DNA of 64,000 nucleotides from Agriterribacter humi (lineage in GTDB: Bacteria > Bacteroidota > Bacteroidia > Chitinophagales > Chitinophagaceae): positions 16,381 through 80,380 of the forward strand of contig NZ_VOHQ01000020.1 of the NCBI RefSeq assembly GCF_009192765.1, in the 5' to 3' direction. The position numbers and the translations under genes were made by a program. The notes beneath the pieces were generated by a model. It saw only the letters and a program-made list of their open reading frames with translations, ran no database searches and was not told the DNA's origin. Positions 16,777 to 25,375 of the stretch are shown piece by piece. The first letter of the stretch is position 1. Each line of letters opens with the position of its first letter.

Positions 16777-17394
16777 ATGTATATCCCTAAGATAAATGCA
16801 ATGACAGATCGCGAAGAGGTGGTTGCCTTTATGAAACAATTCAGTTTTGCAACGATTATTACTGCCAAAGAAAATTTTCCTGTGGCAACACATTTGCCCT
16901 TTCTTGTATCGGTTAAAGAGGATAAAATTATACTAACTTCTCATTTTGCAAAGGCAAATGAACATTGGGCAGCGGTTGTTGAAAATAAAGTTTTAGTGAT
17001 ATTTACGGAACCGCATGCTTATATATCACCCAAAAATTATGATAAGGAGTTAAATGTTCCTACATGGAATTATATTTCAATTCATGCTTACGGGCAAGGG
17101 AAGCTTATTACACGAACGGATAAAGTTATTGAAATACTGGAGGCGACTATTGATAACTACGAATTGGCTTACATGCAGCAATGGAATAGTTTGCCGGAAG
17201 ATTTTAAATTGAAAATGATAAAGGGCATTGTGGCTTTTGAAATTGAAGTAACTGAGTTGCAGGCAAAGAAAAAGCTGAGTCAGAATAAAACGGATGCAGA
17301 ACAACGAAGAATTATCGACTCACTTTCAGACAGCAATAAGGATAATGAACAGCATATTGCAGATTATATGAGGCGAAACCTGGAAATTAGATAA
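16777..17394 (+). CDS. PaiB-type FMN-binding protein
   Basis: This 205-residue cytoplasmic protein belongs to the PaiB family, which has a split-barrel flavin-binding fold and was named for repression of sporulation and protease genes in Bacillus. Landmarks are the N-terminal YIPKINAMTDREEVVAFM, PVATHLPFLV, the HFAKANEHW motif, YISPKNY and the W-N-Y segment VPTWNYISIHAYG. The C-terminal LSQNKTDAEQRRIIDSL is also typical (KLSQNRxxxDR in relatives). Length matches the family. A TAATTTTG box at 16729-16736 is a likely -7 element, 40 bases before the ATG. Whether it regulates transcription or acts as a flavin enzyme is not known. Confidence 0.93.
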   Translation: MYIPKINAMTDREEVVAFMKQFSFATIITAKENFPVATHLPFLVSVKEDKIILTSHFAKANEHWAAVVENKVLVIFTEPHAYISPKNYDKELNVPTWNYISIHAYGQGKLITRTDKVIEILEATIDNYELAYMQQWNSLPEDFKLKMIKGIVAFEIEVTELQAKKKLSQNKTDAEQRRIIDSLSDSNKDNEQHIADYMRRNLEIR

Positions 17395-17411
17395 AGCATT
17401 GTGCATACTTG

Positions 17412-18179
17412 CTATCCTCTTCCGGTTATCCAATACATCAGGCTGCCTGTAATTTCTCTTAAATACATGTCCCAGTATCTAAGCGCAGTGGCCGACGGAA
17501 GAATATAATCTGTTGGCACAACGCTATCAGGCGGCTTAACAAAAAAGGCTGCCGGATAAGGTATTACTGCAACACCTGCTTTGGTAAAAGTTTTTTGAGC
17601 ACGCGGAATATGGAGCGCTGAGGTTATAAGCACGTAAGGCGGAGAGAGGCGGAGCGAATCAATTATCTTTTTGGCGTTGATCGCATTTTCTGCCGTGTTC
17701 CTGGAATCCCTGTCTACCGCAATGTCTGCAGCAGGTATGCCCATTGCAATAAGCTGTTCCTGCACAAAATCGCCTTCCCTGAAATCGCCCCTGTTAAAAA
17801 CGGAACCGTCGCCGGCGGCTACAATTATTTTTTTTATGTGGCCGCTTTTATACAATAGCATTGCCTGGATAAACCTGTCGCTTTGTTCGCTAAAATAGGT
17901 TTGGTGATCTGTTTTATTCATTCCTGCAAAGCCGCCCAATAAAATACCGGCGCTATAATTTTGCCCTGCAGTGAGTGTTACTTTTTTAGGTTGATAAACA
18001 AGAATGAGCTTACTGATGATAAAGGGATTGGTAAAGAACAGGAGCATAATGACGCCGGCAATATAACATCTTTTTTTCCTGGTCGCCTTTTTGCTGAACC
18101 ATCCCCATACAAAAACAATAGCAATCCATAATATGGGGCTCAATAATACAATTACCAGCTTAGAAATAGCGAACATCAT
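17412..18179 (-). CDS. YdcF/SanA-family (DUF218) membrane protein
   Basis: The 255-residue protein has two N-terminal membrane helices (ISKLVIVLLSPILWIAIVFVWGW and CYIAGVIMLLFFTNPF) and a DUF218 domain of Rossmann-like fold from about residue 75 (SAGILLGGFAG; AAGDGSVFNRGDFREGDFV; VDRDSRNTAENA; VLITSALHIPRAQKTF). Relatives include SanA, ElyC and YdcF, implicated in envelope integrity and peptidoglycan or lipid-carrier metabolism; no exact reaction is established. It converges on the PaiB gene with a 17-base gap. The ATG at 18179 is followed by a second Met, so either may be used. Confidence 0.9.
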   Translation of the reverse strand: MMFAISKLVIVLLSPILWIAIVFVWGWFSKKATRKKRCYIAGVIMLLFFTNPFIISKLILVYQPKKVTLTAGQNYSAGILLGGFAGMNKTDHQTYFSEQSDRFIQAMLLYKSGHIKKIIVAAGDGSVFNRGDFREGDFVQEQLIAMGIPAADIAVDRDSRNTAENAINAKKIIDSLRLSPPYVLITSALHIPRAQKTFTKAGVAVIPYPAAFFVKPPDSVVPTDYILPSATALRYWDMYLREITGSLMYWITGRG

Positions 18180-18217
18180 GCTTCAATATACATTGCGATG
18201 CGCAAAAACCCAAAAAA

Positions 18218-18245
18218 AATCAGCTATCAGTGGGTAACTACTAAT
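18218..18245. repeat. Intergenic word repeat (AGCTATCAG type)
   Basis: A short stretch with ATCAGCTATCAGTGGGTAACTAC, given here by its core CAGCTATCAG, between two minus-strand genes. Same word family as 6228, 20345, 42407 and 57937. Confidence 0.35.
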
Positions 18246-18278
18246 GAGACAGTGCTATGTCCTGTAAAAATGTATTTG

Positions 18279-19364
18279 TTACTTAAATATTTCATTTAGC
18301 TTTTTGTCAAGAAATACCTCTTCATCAGTACCGGTATATCGGCCAATGATAATACCAGCTTTGTCAATTAAAATTTTTGTAGGGAACACCTGAACACCAA
18401 AAAGCGTTGTTATAGATTGCGATTTATCTAAAGTACCATCCGTATTAAATTTTACACCGCTCAACACATTATGCCAGATACCTGTTCTGTCTTTTTTTAC
18501 TGCATTCTTCCACGGTGTTCCTGTTTGGTCATATTCTTCAGCTATTGCAATAATATCAAATCCCTTGTTATGATACTTGTTGAATAAGTCAATAAGATGT
18601 GGCATGCTCTGTCTGCAGGGTACACACCAACTGCCCCAAAAATCAAGTAGTACGTATTTGCCTTTGAAGTCTGATAAATTTAGGGCATTTCCATTAATAT
18701 CAATAGTTTTAAATACTTTAGCCGGTTCACCTTCAGAATTATTTCCTATTTCATCTATAATTTTTTTTACCTCTTTTCCGTAAGAACTATTTTGAATAGA
18801 AGGGGTAAGTTTTGTATAAAGTGATTTTACTGAATCTATCGTCCATCTCGTTTTATAAGCCCATAATTTAAAAGCGCTAACATAAGAATTTGGATGATTG
18901 ATTATAAATTTCTGATTTAGGTTTGAAAATTTTTCATAAAGAGAATCAGAGTTTTCGTCTATTGAATTATATTGTTTTTGAAGCATTTCATATTCAATCT
19001 GTGTTTTTGAACCTGCTATGTTAATCTCTTTAAAATGGTCATATTGAGCAGTTGCAGTCATTGTTGTTGGTTCCATAAAAAAATCAACAATATTTGGGTT
19101 TTCTGCGTCATCCATAATTTTAGAATTTCCTCTTAGAATAGCCCATGTCGGTTCTTTTATTTTCCCTTTAAAATAAAAGCTGCCCTGTTGTAATTTGCAA
19201 CTGTCTATTATGCGTTTCCCATCTATGTCATATATCAAATAAATTATTGGATTTTTAGAATTTATTATTTTACCCTTTAAGACAAATTGATTGTTTTGTG
19301 TTTTTTGTGCATAAATGTGAAGTCCGCATAAGCTTATTAAGAATAAGCAAAATAATTGTCGCAT
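18279..19364 (-). CDS. TlpA-family thiol-disulfide oxidoreductase with DUF4369 domain
   Basis: A 361-residue exported protein: signal peptide (QLFCLFLISLCGLHIYAQ), an N-terminal DUF4369 beta domain (about 25-115), a helical linker, and a C-terminal thioredoxin fold (about 215-361) with active-site WCVPC (Cys247, Cys250), preceded by VLLDFWGSW and followed by the cis-Pro region VQVFPTKILI. Such proteins reduce or oxidise disulfides in the periplasm. The coding sequence is visibly more A+T-rich than its neighbours, which may point to later acquisition. It is flanked by gaps on both sides and looks monocistronic. A second, unrelated TlpA protein is at 42488-43741. Confidence 0.93.
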   Translation of the reverse strand: MRQLFCLFLISLCGLHIYAQKTQNNQFVLKGKIINSKNPIIYLIYDIDGKRIIDSCKLQQGSFYFKGKIKEPTWAILRGNSKIMDDAENPNIVDFFMEPTTMTATAQYDHFKEINIAGSKTQIEYEMLQKQYNSIDENSDSLYEKFSNLNQKFIINHPNSYVSAFKLWAYKTRWTIDSVKSLYTKLTPSIQNSSYGKEVKKIIDEIGNNSEGEPAKVFKTIDINGNALNLSDFKGKYVLLDFWGSWCVPCRQSMPHLIDLFNKYHNKGFDIIAIAEEYDQTGTPWKNAVKKDRTGIWHNVLSGVKFNTDGTLDKSQSITTLFGVQVFPTKILIDKAGIIIGRYTGTDEEVFLDKKLNEIFK

Positions 19365-19451
19365 TAAATATGATTTACAATTTAAGCCTGCCGGAACAAA
19401 GGCTAAAACAATGAACCGAAAGTGAAGAACGTTTTCAGTCAGCCCACATTT

Positions 19452-20333
19452 TCATAAAGCCGGTACCAATTCCTTACTGCCGGATGTGTATTTGTAAAAT
19501 CCTTCGCCGCTTTTTACGCCCAGTTTACCTGCGGCCACCATATTTACCAACAAAGGGCAGGGAGCGTATTTGGGGTTGCCAAATCCTTCGTACAATACTT
19601 TTAATATGCTCAAACAAACATCCAATCCAATAAAATCTGCCAGTTGCAAAGGTCCCATAGGATGCGCCATACCCAATTTCATTACGGTATCAATTTCTTC
19701 AACTCCTGCCACACCTTCATACAAGCTGTATATTGCTTCGTTGATCATGGGCATAAGAATACGGTTGGCGATAAAGCCGGGGTAATCGTTTACAATGCAG
19801 GGTATCTTATCTAACTGTTGGGTGATGTGCACTACCTCGTTTGTTACTTCTTTTGCGGTGCCATATCCATTGATCACTTCCACTAATTTCATTACCGGCA
19901 CGGGATTCATAAAATGCATGCCAATAACTTTTTCAGCACGCTTTGTAACCGCAGCTATTGCCGTAATGGAAATAGAAGAGGTATTGGTGGCCAGAATGCA
20001 TGAGGGCGGAGCAAATGCATCCAGTTCTTTAAATATTTTTAATTTGACCGCTTTGTTTTCTGTTGCCGCTTCTATTACCAGGTCTGCTTCGGCAAGGCCC
20101 GTTTCTATGCTGGTAGAAGTATGGAGGGTTGACAATATTCTGTCCTTTGTTGCCTGCGTAATGATTCCTTTGCTTACCTGGCGGTCTGCATTTTTAGAGA
20201 TGGTTTCAATTGCTTTTCCCAATGCGGCTTCGTTAATATCTGTAAGGGTTACATTAAAACCATACTGTGCAAATACATGAGCAATGCCGTTGCCCATAGT
20301 GCCTGCGCCAATGACAGCAATGTTTTTTATCAT
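19452..20333 (-). CDS. 3-hydroxyacyl-CoA (3-hydroxybutyryl-CoA) dehydrogenase
   Basis: This 293-residue cytoplasmic enzyme oxidises (S)-3-hydroxyacyl-CoA to 3-oxoacyl-CoA with NAD(P), in fatty-acid or butyrate metabolism. The Rossmann NAD-binding motif IGAGTMGNGIAHVFA is at residues 7-21, the acidic TDIN end of strand 2 follows, and the catalytic segment is IGMHFMNPVPVMKLVEVI (His about 142). The C-terminal dimerisation domain has NRILMPMINEAIYSLYEGV and AHPMGPLQLADFIGLD. It is a stand-alone dehydrogenase (HbdA/PaaH type), not fused to a hydratase. The upstream gene on the same strand (20403-21044) is an unrelated envelope protein; an AGCTTTCAGC-type repeat lies between. Confidence 0.95.
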   Translation of the reverse strand: MIKNIAVIGAGTMGNGIAHVFAQYGFNVTLTDINEAALGKAIETISKNADRQVSKGIITQATKDRILSTLHTSTSIETGLAEADLVIEAATENKAVKLKIFKELDAFAPPSCILATNTSSISITAIAAVTKRAEKVIGMHFMNPVPVMKLVEVINGYGTAKEVTNEVVHITQQLDKIPCIVNDYPGFIANRILMPMINEAIYSLYEGVAGVEEIDTVMKLGMAHPMGPLQLADFIGLDVCLSILKVLYEGFGNPKYAPCPLLVNMVAAGKLGVKSGEGFYKYTSGSKELVPAL

Positions 20334-20344
20334 GATCGTATGTT

Positions 20345-20402
20345 AATGGGGCTATGAGCTTTCAGCTTTCAGCGATCAAATTCACCATTCTCTATTCACT
20401 AC
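20345..20402. repeat. Intergenic word repeat (AGCTTTCAGC type)
   Basis: GAGCTTTCAGCTTTCAGC followed by CACCATTCTCTATTCACTAC fills the gap between two minus-strand genes. Shares AGCTTTCAGC with 6228-6285 and ATTCACTACTCA-like words with other gaps. Confidence 0.55.
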
Positions 20403-21044
20403 TCAGTTTTTCTTCTTAAAATCTCCTCTTTTCCACGCCTTTACAAATTCGCTCCAGGCAAACGGGTTAAATATATTCATAGGTGGCGCCTGACCACTAT
20501 AATAATAGCCCTGGGCATTTTTGCTTAATGCGTAATTGGAAGCTTCCCCACCATCACGGGGTAACGACCGGGCCAATACTCTTCTTTTAGCTTCGCTGGT
20601 ATTTTGCCGGGCAATTTCTATACCATCATCCGGAACATCATTATTAACAAAATCGCGTTCAAATTGTTCACGGGTTGGACGGGCCTTTATAATAGCTGTA
20701 GGCAGGTAAATGGTATCCTCAGCCAATAATTTAACCATGTTGTATTGATTCCCTTCAAGGTTGGTTGGAATCCTGTCTGTTTCTGTCCGGTACGATACAT
20801 GTGAGAACCGGATTTCATCGCCTTTTAATACCACTATCGAAAAAACACCCTGTTCATTGGTAATGGTTCCCCTGTTTTGCCCTTTTACCATCACGGTTAC
20901 ACCCGGTATTCCTTTTAAACTATCATGCGTCATTACTACGCCATACAATTGTACAACAGAATCTTTCAGGGATTCAAACTGTGCTTCTGCCGCAAAAGGA
21001 ACCAACAATAATGAGAAAAAAATGTATCGTAAAAAATGTTTCAT
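20403..21044 (-). CDS. Exported CarboxypepD_reg-like domain protein
   Basis: A 213-residue protein with a signal peptide (YIFFSLLLVPFAAEAQ) and a carboxypeptidase-regulatory-like beta-sandwich at about 30-105 (LYGVVMTHDSLKGIPGVTVMV; NEQGVFSIVVLKGDEIRFSHVSY). The rest is a charged, probably flexible region with YYYSGQAPPMNIFNPFAW, typical of a family widespread in Bacteroidetes, ending in a Lys-rich tail. Function unknown; such domains occur at the N-termini of TonB-dependent receptors and in free envelope proteins. It starts 150 bases from the divergent mrp gene. Confidence 0.88.
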   Translation of the reverse strand: MKHFLRYIFFSLLLVPFAAEAQFESLKDSVVQLYGVVMTHDSLKGIPGVTVMVKGQNRGTITNEQGVFSIVVLKGDEIRFSHVSYRTETDRIPTNLEGNQYNMVKLLAEDTIYLPTAIIKARPTREQFERDFVNNDVPDDGIEIARQNTSEAKRRVLARSLPRDGGEASNYALSKNAQGYYYSGQAPPMNIFNPFAWSEFVKAWKRGDFKKKN

Positions 21045-21151
21045 TAACCTGTTTAAATGAATTGCAATAATACCCTAAAATAACTACCAAACATTCGAAA
21101 ACGTAATTTACCCTGAACTTACGAAAAAAACAAAGTAAGCATTTATGGGCT

Positions 21152-21159
21152 TAACTTTG
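21152..21159 (+). promoter_or_regulatory. -7 promoter box for mrp
   Basis: TAACTTTG matches the Bacteroidetes -7 consensus and lies 35 bases before the ATG of mrp. The -33 position shows no clear TTG. Confidence 0.5.
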
Positions 21160-21194
21160 CGGAGCAATATTTTTTTTAACAAAAAGTTCGGCAG

Positions 21195-22301
21195 ATGAAA
21201 GAAAGTGATATCCTAAAAGCCCTGGGAAATGTAATTGAGCCCGATTTGGGCAAAGACCTCGTAACACTAAACATGATTAAAGACATTGTAACAGAAGGAG
21301 ATAACGTTTCTTTTACAGTTGTACTTACTACGCCCGCATGTCCTTTAAAAGATATGATCAAAAATGCATGTATAAATGCAGTGCACCTCCTGGTAAATAA
21401 AAATGCACAGGTAGATATAAAATTTACGGCTAATACCAATAGCAACAGAAAAGACAATAAAGCCGTTTTACCCGGGGTAAGAAATATTATTGCTGTGGTA
21501 AGCGGCAAAGGAGGTGTTGGCAAATCAACAGTGGCAGCTAATTTAGCCCTGGCATTGGCAGAAGGTGGCGCTGCTGTGGGTTTGATGGATGCGGATATTT
21601 ACGGGCCAAGTGTGCCTATGATGTTTGGTGTACGCGGCGAAAGACCACTCATGAAAAAAGAAGGCGAAAAAGGTATTATCATTCCATTGGAAAAGTTTGG
21701 TATAAAACTAATGAGCATAGGCTCGCTGGTAGATGAAAAGCAGGCGATTGTATGGCGCGGTCCCATGGCAAGCAGTGCTATCCGGCAATTTGTAACGGAT
21801 GTGGAGTGGGGCGATTTGGATTACCTGGTAATTGATATGCCTCCCGGTACCGGCGACATTCATTTAACATTGGTTCAAACTGTTCCGGTAACAGGAGCGG
21901 TAGTAGTTACCACACCTCAACCCGTGGCATTGGCAGACGCCAAAAAAGCAATTGCCATGTTTGGACAAGCCCAAATTAAAGTGCCCATCATTGGGTTGGT
22001 AGAGAATATGAGTTGGTTTATCCCGCCAACGGGCGGGACCGAACTACCCGAAAACAAATACTATATTTTTGGCAAAGAAGGCGGTAAAAGGTTGGCCGAA
22101 GAATTTGATATTCCCTTTTTGGGACAAATACCATTGGTACAGGGCATAAGAGAAGGTGGCGATATGGGAATACCGGCTATGGTTAGTGATGATGATATTA
22201 CGCGAAAGGCCTTTAGTAATTTTGCCGGGAACACAGTTCGAAGCATAGCCATGCGCAATGCCAATATTGAGGCTACTAAAATTGTGGAGATCGTAGTGTA
22301 A
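21195..22301 (+). CDS. mrp: Mrp/ApbC-family P-loop ATPase (Fe-S cluster carrier family)
   Basis: A 368-residue cytoplasmic ATPase. Residues about 1-80 are the MIP18/DUF59 domain (LGKDLVTLNMIKD; TTPACPLKDMI), then the deviant Walker A GKGGVGKST (104-112), DADIYGPSVPMMFG, the Walker B-like DMPPGTGD and the MRP signature. In E. coli-type proteins a CxxC near the C-terminus carries the Fe-S cluster; here the corresponding segment reads ENMSWFIPPTGGTELPENKYY and has no cysteine pair. From memory this loss is common in Bacteroidetes. The family loads or transfers [4Fe-4S] clusters, but that role should not be assumed here. Confidence 0.93.
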   Translation: MKESDILKALGNVIEPDLGKDLVTLNMIKDIVTEGDNVSFTVVLTTPACPLKDMIKNACINAVHLLVNKNAQVDIKFTANTNSNRKDNKAVLPGVRNIIAVVSGKGGVGKSTVAANLALALAEGGAAVGLMDADIYGPSVPMMFGVRGERPLMKKEGEKGIIIPLEKFGIKLMSIGSLVDEKQAIVWRGPMASSAIRQFVTDVEWGDLDYLVIDMPPGTGDIHLTLVQTVPVTGAVVVTTPQPVALADAKKAIAMFGQAQIKVPIIGLVENMSWFIPPTGGTELPENKYYIFGKEGGKRLAEEFDIPFLGQIPLVQGIREGGDMGIPAMVSDDDITRKAFSNFAGNTVRSIAMRNANIEATKIVEIVV

Positions 22302-22341
22302 TGTTTAAATAATGTCAACTGGGCCGTAGTAACCTGCTGTC

Positions 22342-22372
22342 GGCACCCGATGAAAGGAGGGTCAGACCGCAC
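22342..22372. repeat. 31-base dispersed repeat, copy 2
   Basis: The core CCCGATGAAAGGAGGGTCA matches 6042-6072 at 27 of 31 positions. It lies between the convergent mrp and UDG-like genes. Confidence 0.65.
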
Positions 22373-22383
22373 GGGAAAACGGA

Positions 22384-23079
22384 TTATTCCACCATGCTGA
22401 AAGCGGTGAGGTATTTATCAATATATTCCTGCATATATTTTGATTTGTATTGCATTATAAAGCGGGGATGTTCGAGCGCTACAATTTTTTTAAAGAAACC
22501 ATGTGTTTCATTTAGCCTGAGCAGTACCTTTTCATTTTTGCCGCTGCCCAGGCAAAAACATATATCGGTATCTATCCCCAGCGCAATTTGTTTTTTGATG
22601 CTGCAGATTATAAAATCATGCGCGGCATCGGTCAATGCCTTACTGTCATAAAAATTATAATTTACTTCCTTTCCTAAGCTATTTTTTATAGTAAAGCCCA
22701 AAGGGCAGATGGAATTAATGTAAAATCTTGCATAAAATTTTTCTGCTCCGCCGTAAGCATCAATCATATTGTATATAAAAACCGAAGAGGGCTCATGTGC
22801 AGGTGGTCCGGGGTAAAGCAACCCGCACTTCTCAACCAGTCTTTTGGGATCGGTAAAGGGAACCCCTGTTAGCCCTGCCCCAAACCTTCCCGGATTAATG
22901 CCCAGGATAATGTGCCGCCGGTTATTGTCGCTGTAGTATTTTTTGTAAAAAGCAGATGAAACGATTAAGCTGTTTTTATTTTCACGGAAAGGATTCATCA
23001 CCCGTATGCCAGGCGGCAATTTACCTGTAAAACGGAGCGACTTGTTAAATGTAATTACTTTACCGGCAAATGTTGTCAT
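22384..23079 (-). CDS. Uracil-DNA glycosylase-superfamily protein (SMUG2/DUF4918-like)
   Basis: The 231-residue protein has the UDG-fold landmarks: the motif-1-like GINPGRFGAGLTGVPFTD at about residue 59, YFKxxINSICPLGF-type core strand (FYINSICPLGFT), and a motif-2-like EHPRFIMQY near residue 208, where His would help flip and cleave the base. In place of the catalytic Asp of family 1 the GINPG loop has Asn, as in SMUG-type enzymes. Such enzymes excise uracil or oxidised pyrimidines from DNA. It converges on mrp, with a dispersed 31-base repeat between. The fold assignment is fairly firm; base specificity is not. Confidence 0.83.
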   Translation of the reverse strand: MTTFAGKVITFNKSLRFTGKLPPGIRVMNPFRENKNSLIVSSAFYKKYYSDNNRRHIILGINPGRFGAGLTGVPFTDPKRLVEKCGLLYPGPPAHEPSSVFIYNMIDAYGGAEKFYARFYINSICPLGFTIKNSLGKEVNYNFYDSKALTDAAHDFIICSIKKQIALGIDTDICFCLGSGKNEKVLLRLNETHGFFKKIVALEHPRFIMQYKSKYMQEYIDKYLTAFSMVE

Positions 23080-23219
23080 ATAGTGGAGGAAGGTAAGTAA
23101 TTTTATAGGGCAAATTAGACGCGAATCCGCAATTCAATAAAAGCTATAGCCCGAGCCGATAAAAGGAGAAATAGTAAAGGATAAGTTTTAAACCTGCAAT
23201 GGATTTCATTTATATTCGG

Positions 23220-23263
23220 CATATCTCGAATTTTAAATCTTGAATTTTAAATTTCAAATCGCC
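23220..23263. repeat. Intergenic word repeat (AATTTTAAATCTTG type)
   Basis: Near-repeats of TCTCGAATTTTAAATCTTG and AATTTTAAATTTCAAATC, in the gap just before the phosphotriesterase-like gene. Same class as 5989 and 61154. Confidence 0.5.
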
Positions 23264-23271
23264 TGTCATTT

Positions 23272-24300
23272 ATGCATCGCAAAGATTTTATCCGTTCAGG
23301 TTTTTTATTGTGTGCACCTTATGTGCTTCCACTGGCTAAAACGACGCCTGCGAAATCGGCCGAAGATTATATAATGACGGTAAATGGACACATTCCTTCA
23401 GCCGATGCGGGGTTTACACTAACGCACGAACATATCCTGGTAGACTTTATTGGCGCCGACAAAATAGCTACATCCCGCTACAATGCAAAGGAAGTATACA
23501 ATAAGGCGCTGCCTGTTTTGCAGGAGGCCGTACAGAATGGTTGCAAAACACTGGTAGAATGTACACCCAACTACCTTGGAAGAAATGCAGGTTTATTGCA
23601 AAGATTATCAAAAGCCAGCGGGCTTCATATTATTTCCAATACCGGTTATTACGGGGCCGCAAAAGAGAAATTTTTGCCTAAACATGCTTATACAGATTCG
23701 GCCAAACAACTGGCAGCACGCTGGATAAACGAATGGGAAACGGGTATAGAAGGCACTGGCATTAAACCCGGATTTATCAAAACCGGCGTGGATACCTTCC
23801 CGTTATCTCCTGTGCAGCAAAAGCTTATTGAGGCTGCAGCATTAACGCATTTATCAACGGGATTAACTTTTGGGGTGCATACAGGCAACGGGGATGCGGC
23901 GCTGGAGGAATTGAAGATTATAAAAGCTATGGGTGTTAGTCCCGTGGCATGGGTGTGGATTCATGCGCAAAGCGAAAAAAACAGGGACGTTCATATGCAG
24001 GTTGCAAAAGAAGGGGGCTGGGTTTCTTTTGACGGGCTTAACGATGATTCGGTGCAGCAATACGTACAACTGTTGAAGGATATGAAAGCGGAAAAACTTT
24101 TGCACAAAACCCTTATTTCTCATGATGCAGGCTGGTATAATGTGGGCGAACCTGGTGGTGGTCAATTCAGATCCTATAATACCGTTTTTAAACTTATGCT
24201 GCCATTGTTGAGAAAAGAGGGATTTACTGAAGATGAAATACAGCAGGTTTTTATTGTTAACCCGGCCAAAGCATTAACGGTTAAGGTTAAGAGAGCATAA
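23272..24300 (+). CDS. Phosphotriesterase-family metal-dependent hydrolase
   Basis: A 342-residue amidohydrolase-fold protein of the phosphotriesterase (PHP/lactonase) family with a short N-terminal export-like segment (FIRSGFLLCAPYVLPLAK). The binuclear metal site is visible: HxH in LTHEHILVDF (about residues 54-56), a probable carboxylated Lys in GFIKTGVD, His in GVHTGNG, His in WIHAQSE, and the catalytic Asp in ISHDAGWY. C-terminal FIVNPAKAL is also typical. The native substrates of this family are mostly lactones or phospho-sugar lactones; the exact one cannot be told. It stands alone, preceded by an A+T-rich word repeat. Confidence 0.92.
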   Translation: MHRKDFIRSGFLLCAPYVLPLAKTTPAKSAEDYIMTVNGHIPSADAGFTLTHEHILVDFIGADKIATSRYNAKEVYNKALPVLQEAVQNGCKTLVECTPNYLGRNAGLLQRLSKASGLHIISNTGYYGAAKEKFLPKHAYTDSAKQLAARWINEWETGIEGTGIKPGFIKTGVDTFPLSPVQQKLIEAAALTHLSTGLTFGVHTGNGDAALEELKIIKAMGVSPVAWVWIHAQSEKNRDVHMQVAKEGGWVSFDGLNDDSVQQYVQLLKDMKAEKLLHKTLISHDAGWYNVGEPGGGQFRSYNTVFKLMLPLLRKEGFTEDEIQQVFIVNPAKALTVKVKRA

Positions 24301-24323
24301 TTTTCCCGCTGCTCCATTGTTGT

Positions 24324-25268
24324 TTACTGCCAAACCACAACAACCTTTCCTCTTGTTCTCCCTGTTTCTATTTGCTTATGAGCTTTCGCCATATCAACAA
24401 AAGAAAAAGCCCGGGAAACATGCGATTTGACAATAGCTTTCTCTAAGAGGTTTGCTATTTCCTTCATGTCATTACCGTTAGATTTTACTTTGAAAGTATA
24501 GCCATTCATTCCTTTAGCACCGGCCTTATCCGTAACTGCTTCGTTCAATCCGGATGGAATGCTGACGATAGTAGCCGCTTTTTTCATCACTTTTAAAGAG
24601 TGATCAATGCTGTCTCCTCCAATTGTGTCCAATACAAAATCAATATCAGATACCTGTTCTTCCAGCGGGGCTGCCTTATAGTCAATAAATTCGTCAGCGC
24701 CGAGGCTTAGCACAAAGTTTCTGTTGACTGCCGAAGCTGTTCCTATTGTATATGCGCCATAATGTTTGGCTATTTGTACCGCGTAATGCCCTACTCCTCC
24801 TGCTGCCGCATGGATCAGCACTTTTTGTCCTTTCTGAATATTAGCATGTGCTTTCAATGCCTGCCATGCGGTTAAAGCAGCAAGTGATGCCGCCGCCGCT
24901 TCATTGTATGAAATAGCAAGCGGTTTTAACGCGAGGTGAGCAGCAGGGGCAGCTACATACTCTGCATAGGCTTTACCGTGACCCGGAAAATTGACCATGC
25001 CAAATACCTCATCGCCTTTCTTGAATGTTGTAACATTTTTTCCGGTTTCTGTTACTATGCCCGAAATATCCCAACCCAATATCAATGGTGTTTCATCTTT
25101 CAGCATCCCATACAAGCCTTTGCCCGAACGGGTTTTTACATCAATCGGGTTAATGCCGGCTGATTTAACTTCTATCAGTACTTCTTCATTTGTTATTAGG
25201 GGAACCGGCGCTTCTTCCAAAACCAGGTTTTCAGTGCCGCCAGAGTCATGCAATACAATAGCTTTCAT
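24324..25268 (-). CDS. NADP-dependent zinc-independent alcohol dehydrogenase / quinone oxidoreductase
   Basis: I choose the ATG at 25266-25268 (MKAIVLHDSGG), the normal start of this family; an upstream in-frame ATG adds nine unlikely residues. The 314-residue protein has the GroES-like N-domain (VKSAGINPIDVKTRSG) and a Rossmann domain with VLIHAAAGGVGHYAVQIAKHY, the AxxGxxG-type NADPH site. No zinc-binding cysteines are seen, so it belongs to the quinone oxidoreductase branch of medium-chain dehydrogenases, which reduce quinones or enones. It is 107 bases downstream of, and on the same strand as, a WYL-type regulator, which may control it. Confidence 0.93.
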   Translation of the reverse strand: MKAIVLHDSGGTENLVLEEAPVPLITNEEVLIEVKSAGINPIDVKTRSGKGLYGMLKDETPLILGWDISGIVTETGKNVTTFKKGDEVFGMVNFPGHGKAYAEYVAAPAAHLALKPLAISYNEAAAASLAALTAWQALKAHANIQKGQKVLIHAAAGGVGHYAVQIAKHYGAYTIGTASAVNRNFVLSLGADEFIDYKAAPLEEQVSDIDFVLDTIGGDSIDHSLKVMKKAATIVSIPSGLNEAVTDKAGAKGMNGYTFKVKSNGNDMKEIANLLEKAIVKSHVSRAFSFVDMAKAHKQIETGRTRGKVVVVWQ

Positions 25269-25375
25269 TAAATCCTTTCCCTGAATTTTACCCACAGCTT
25301 TAAAATTTAAATTCCAAAATGCTTATCACCCGTATTTACTTGCAGGCTTGTGTGCCTGGTTACTTTCGTCCCCGG

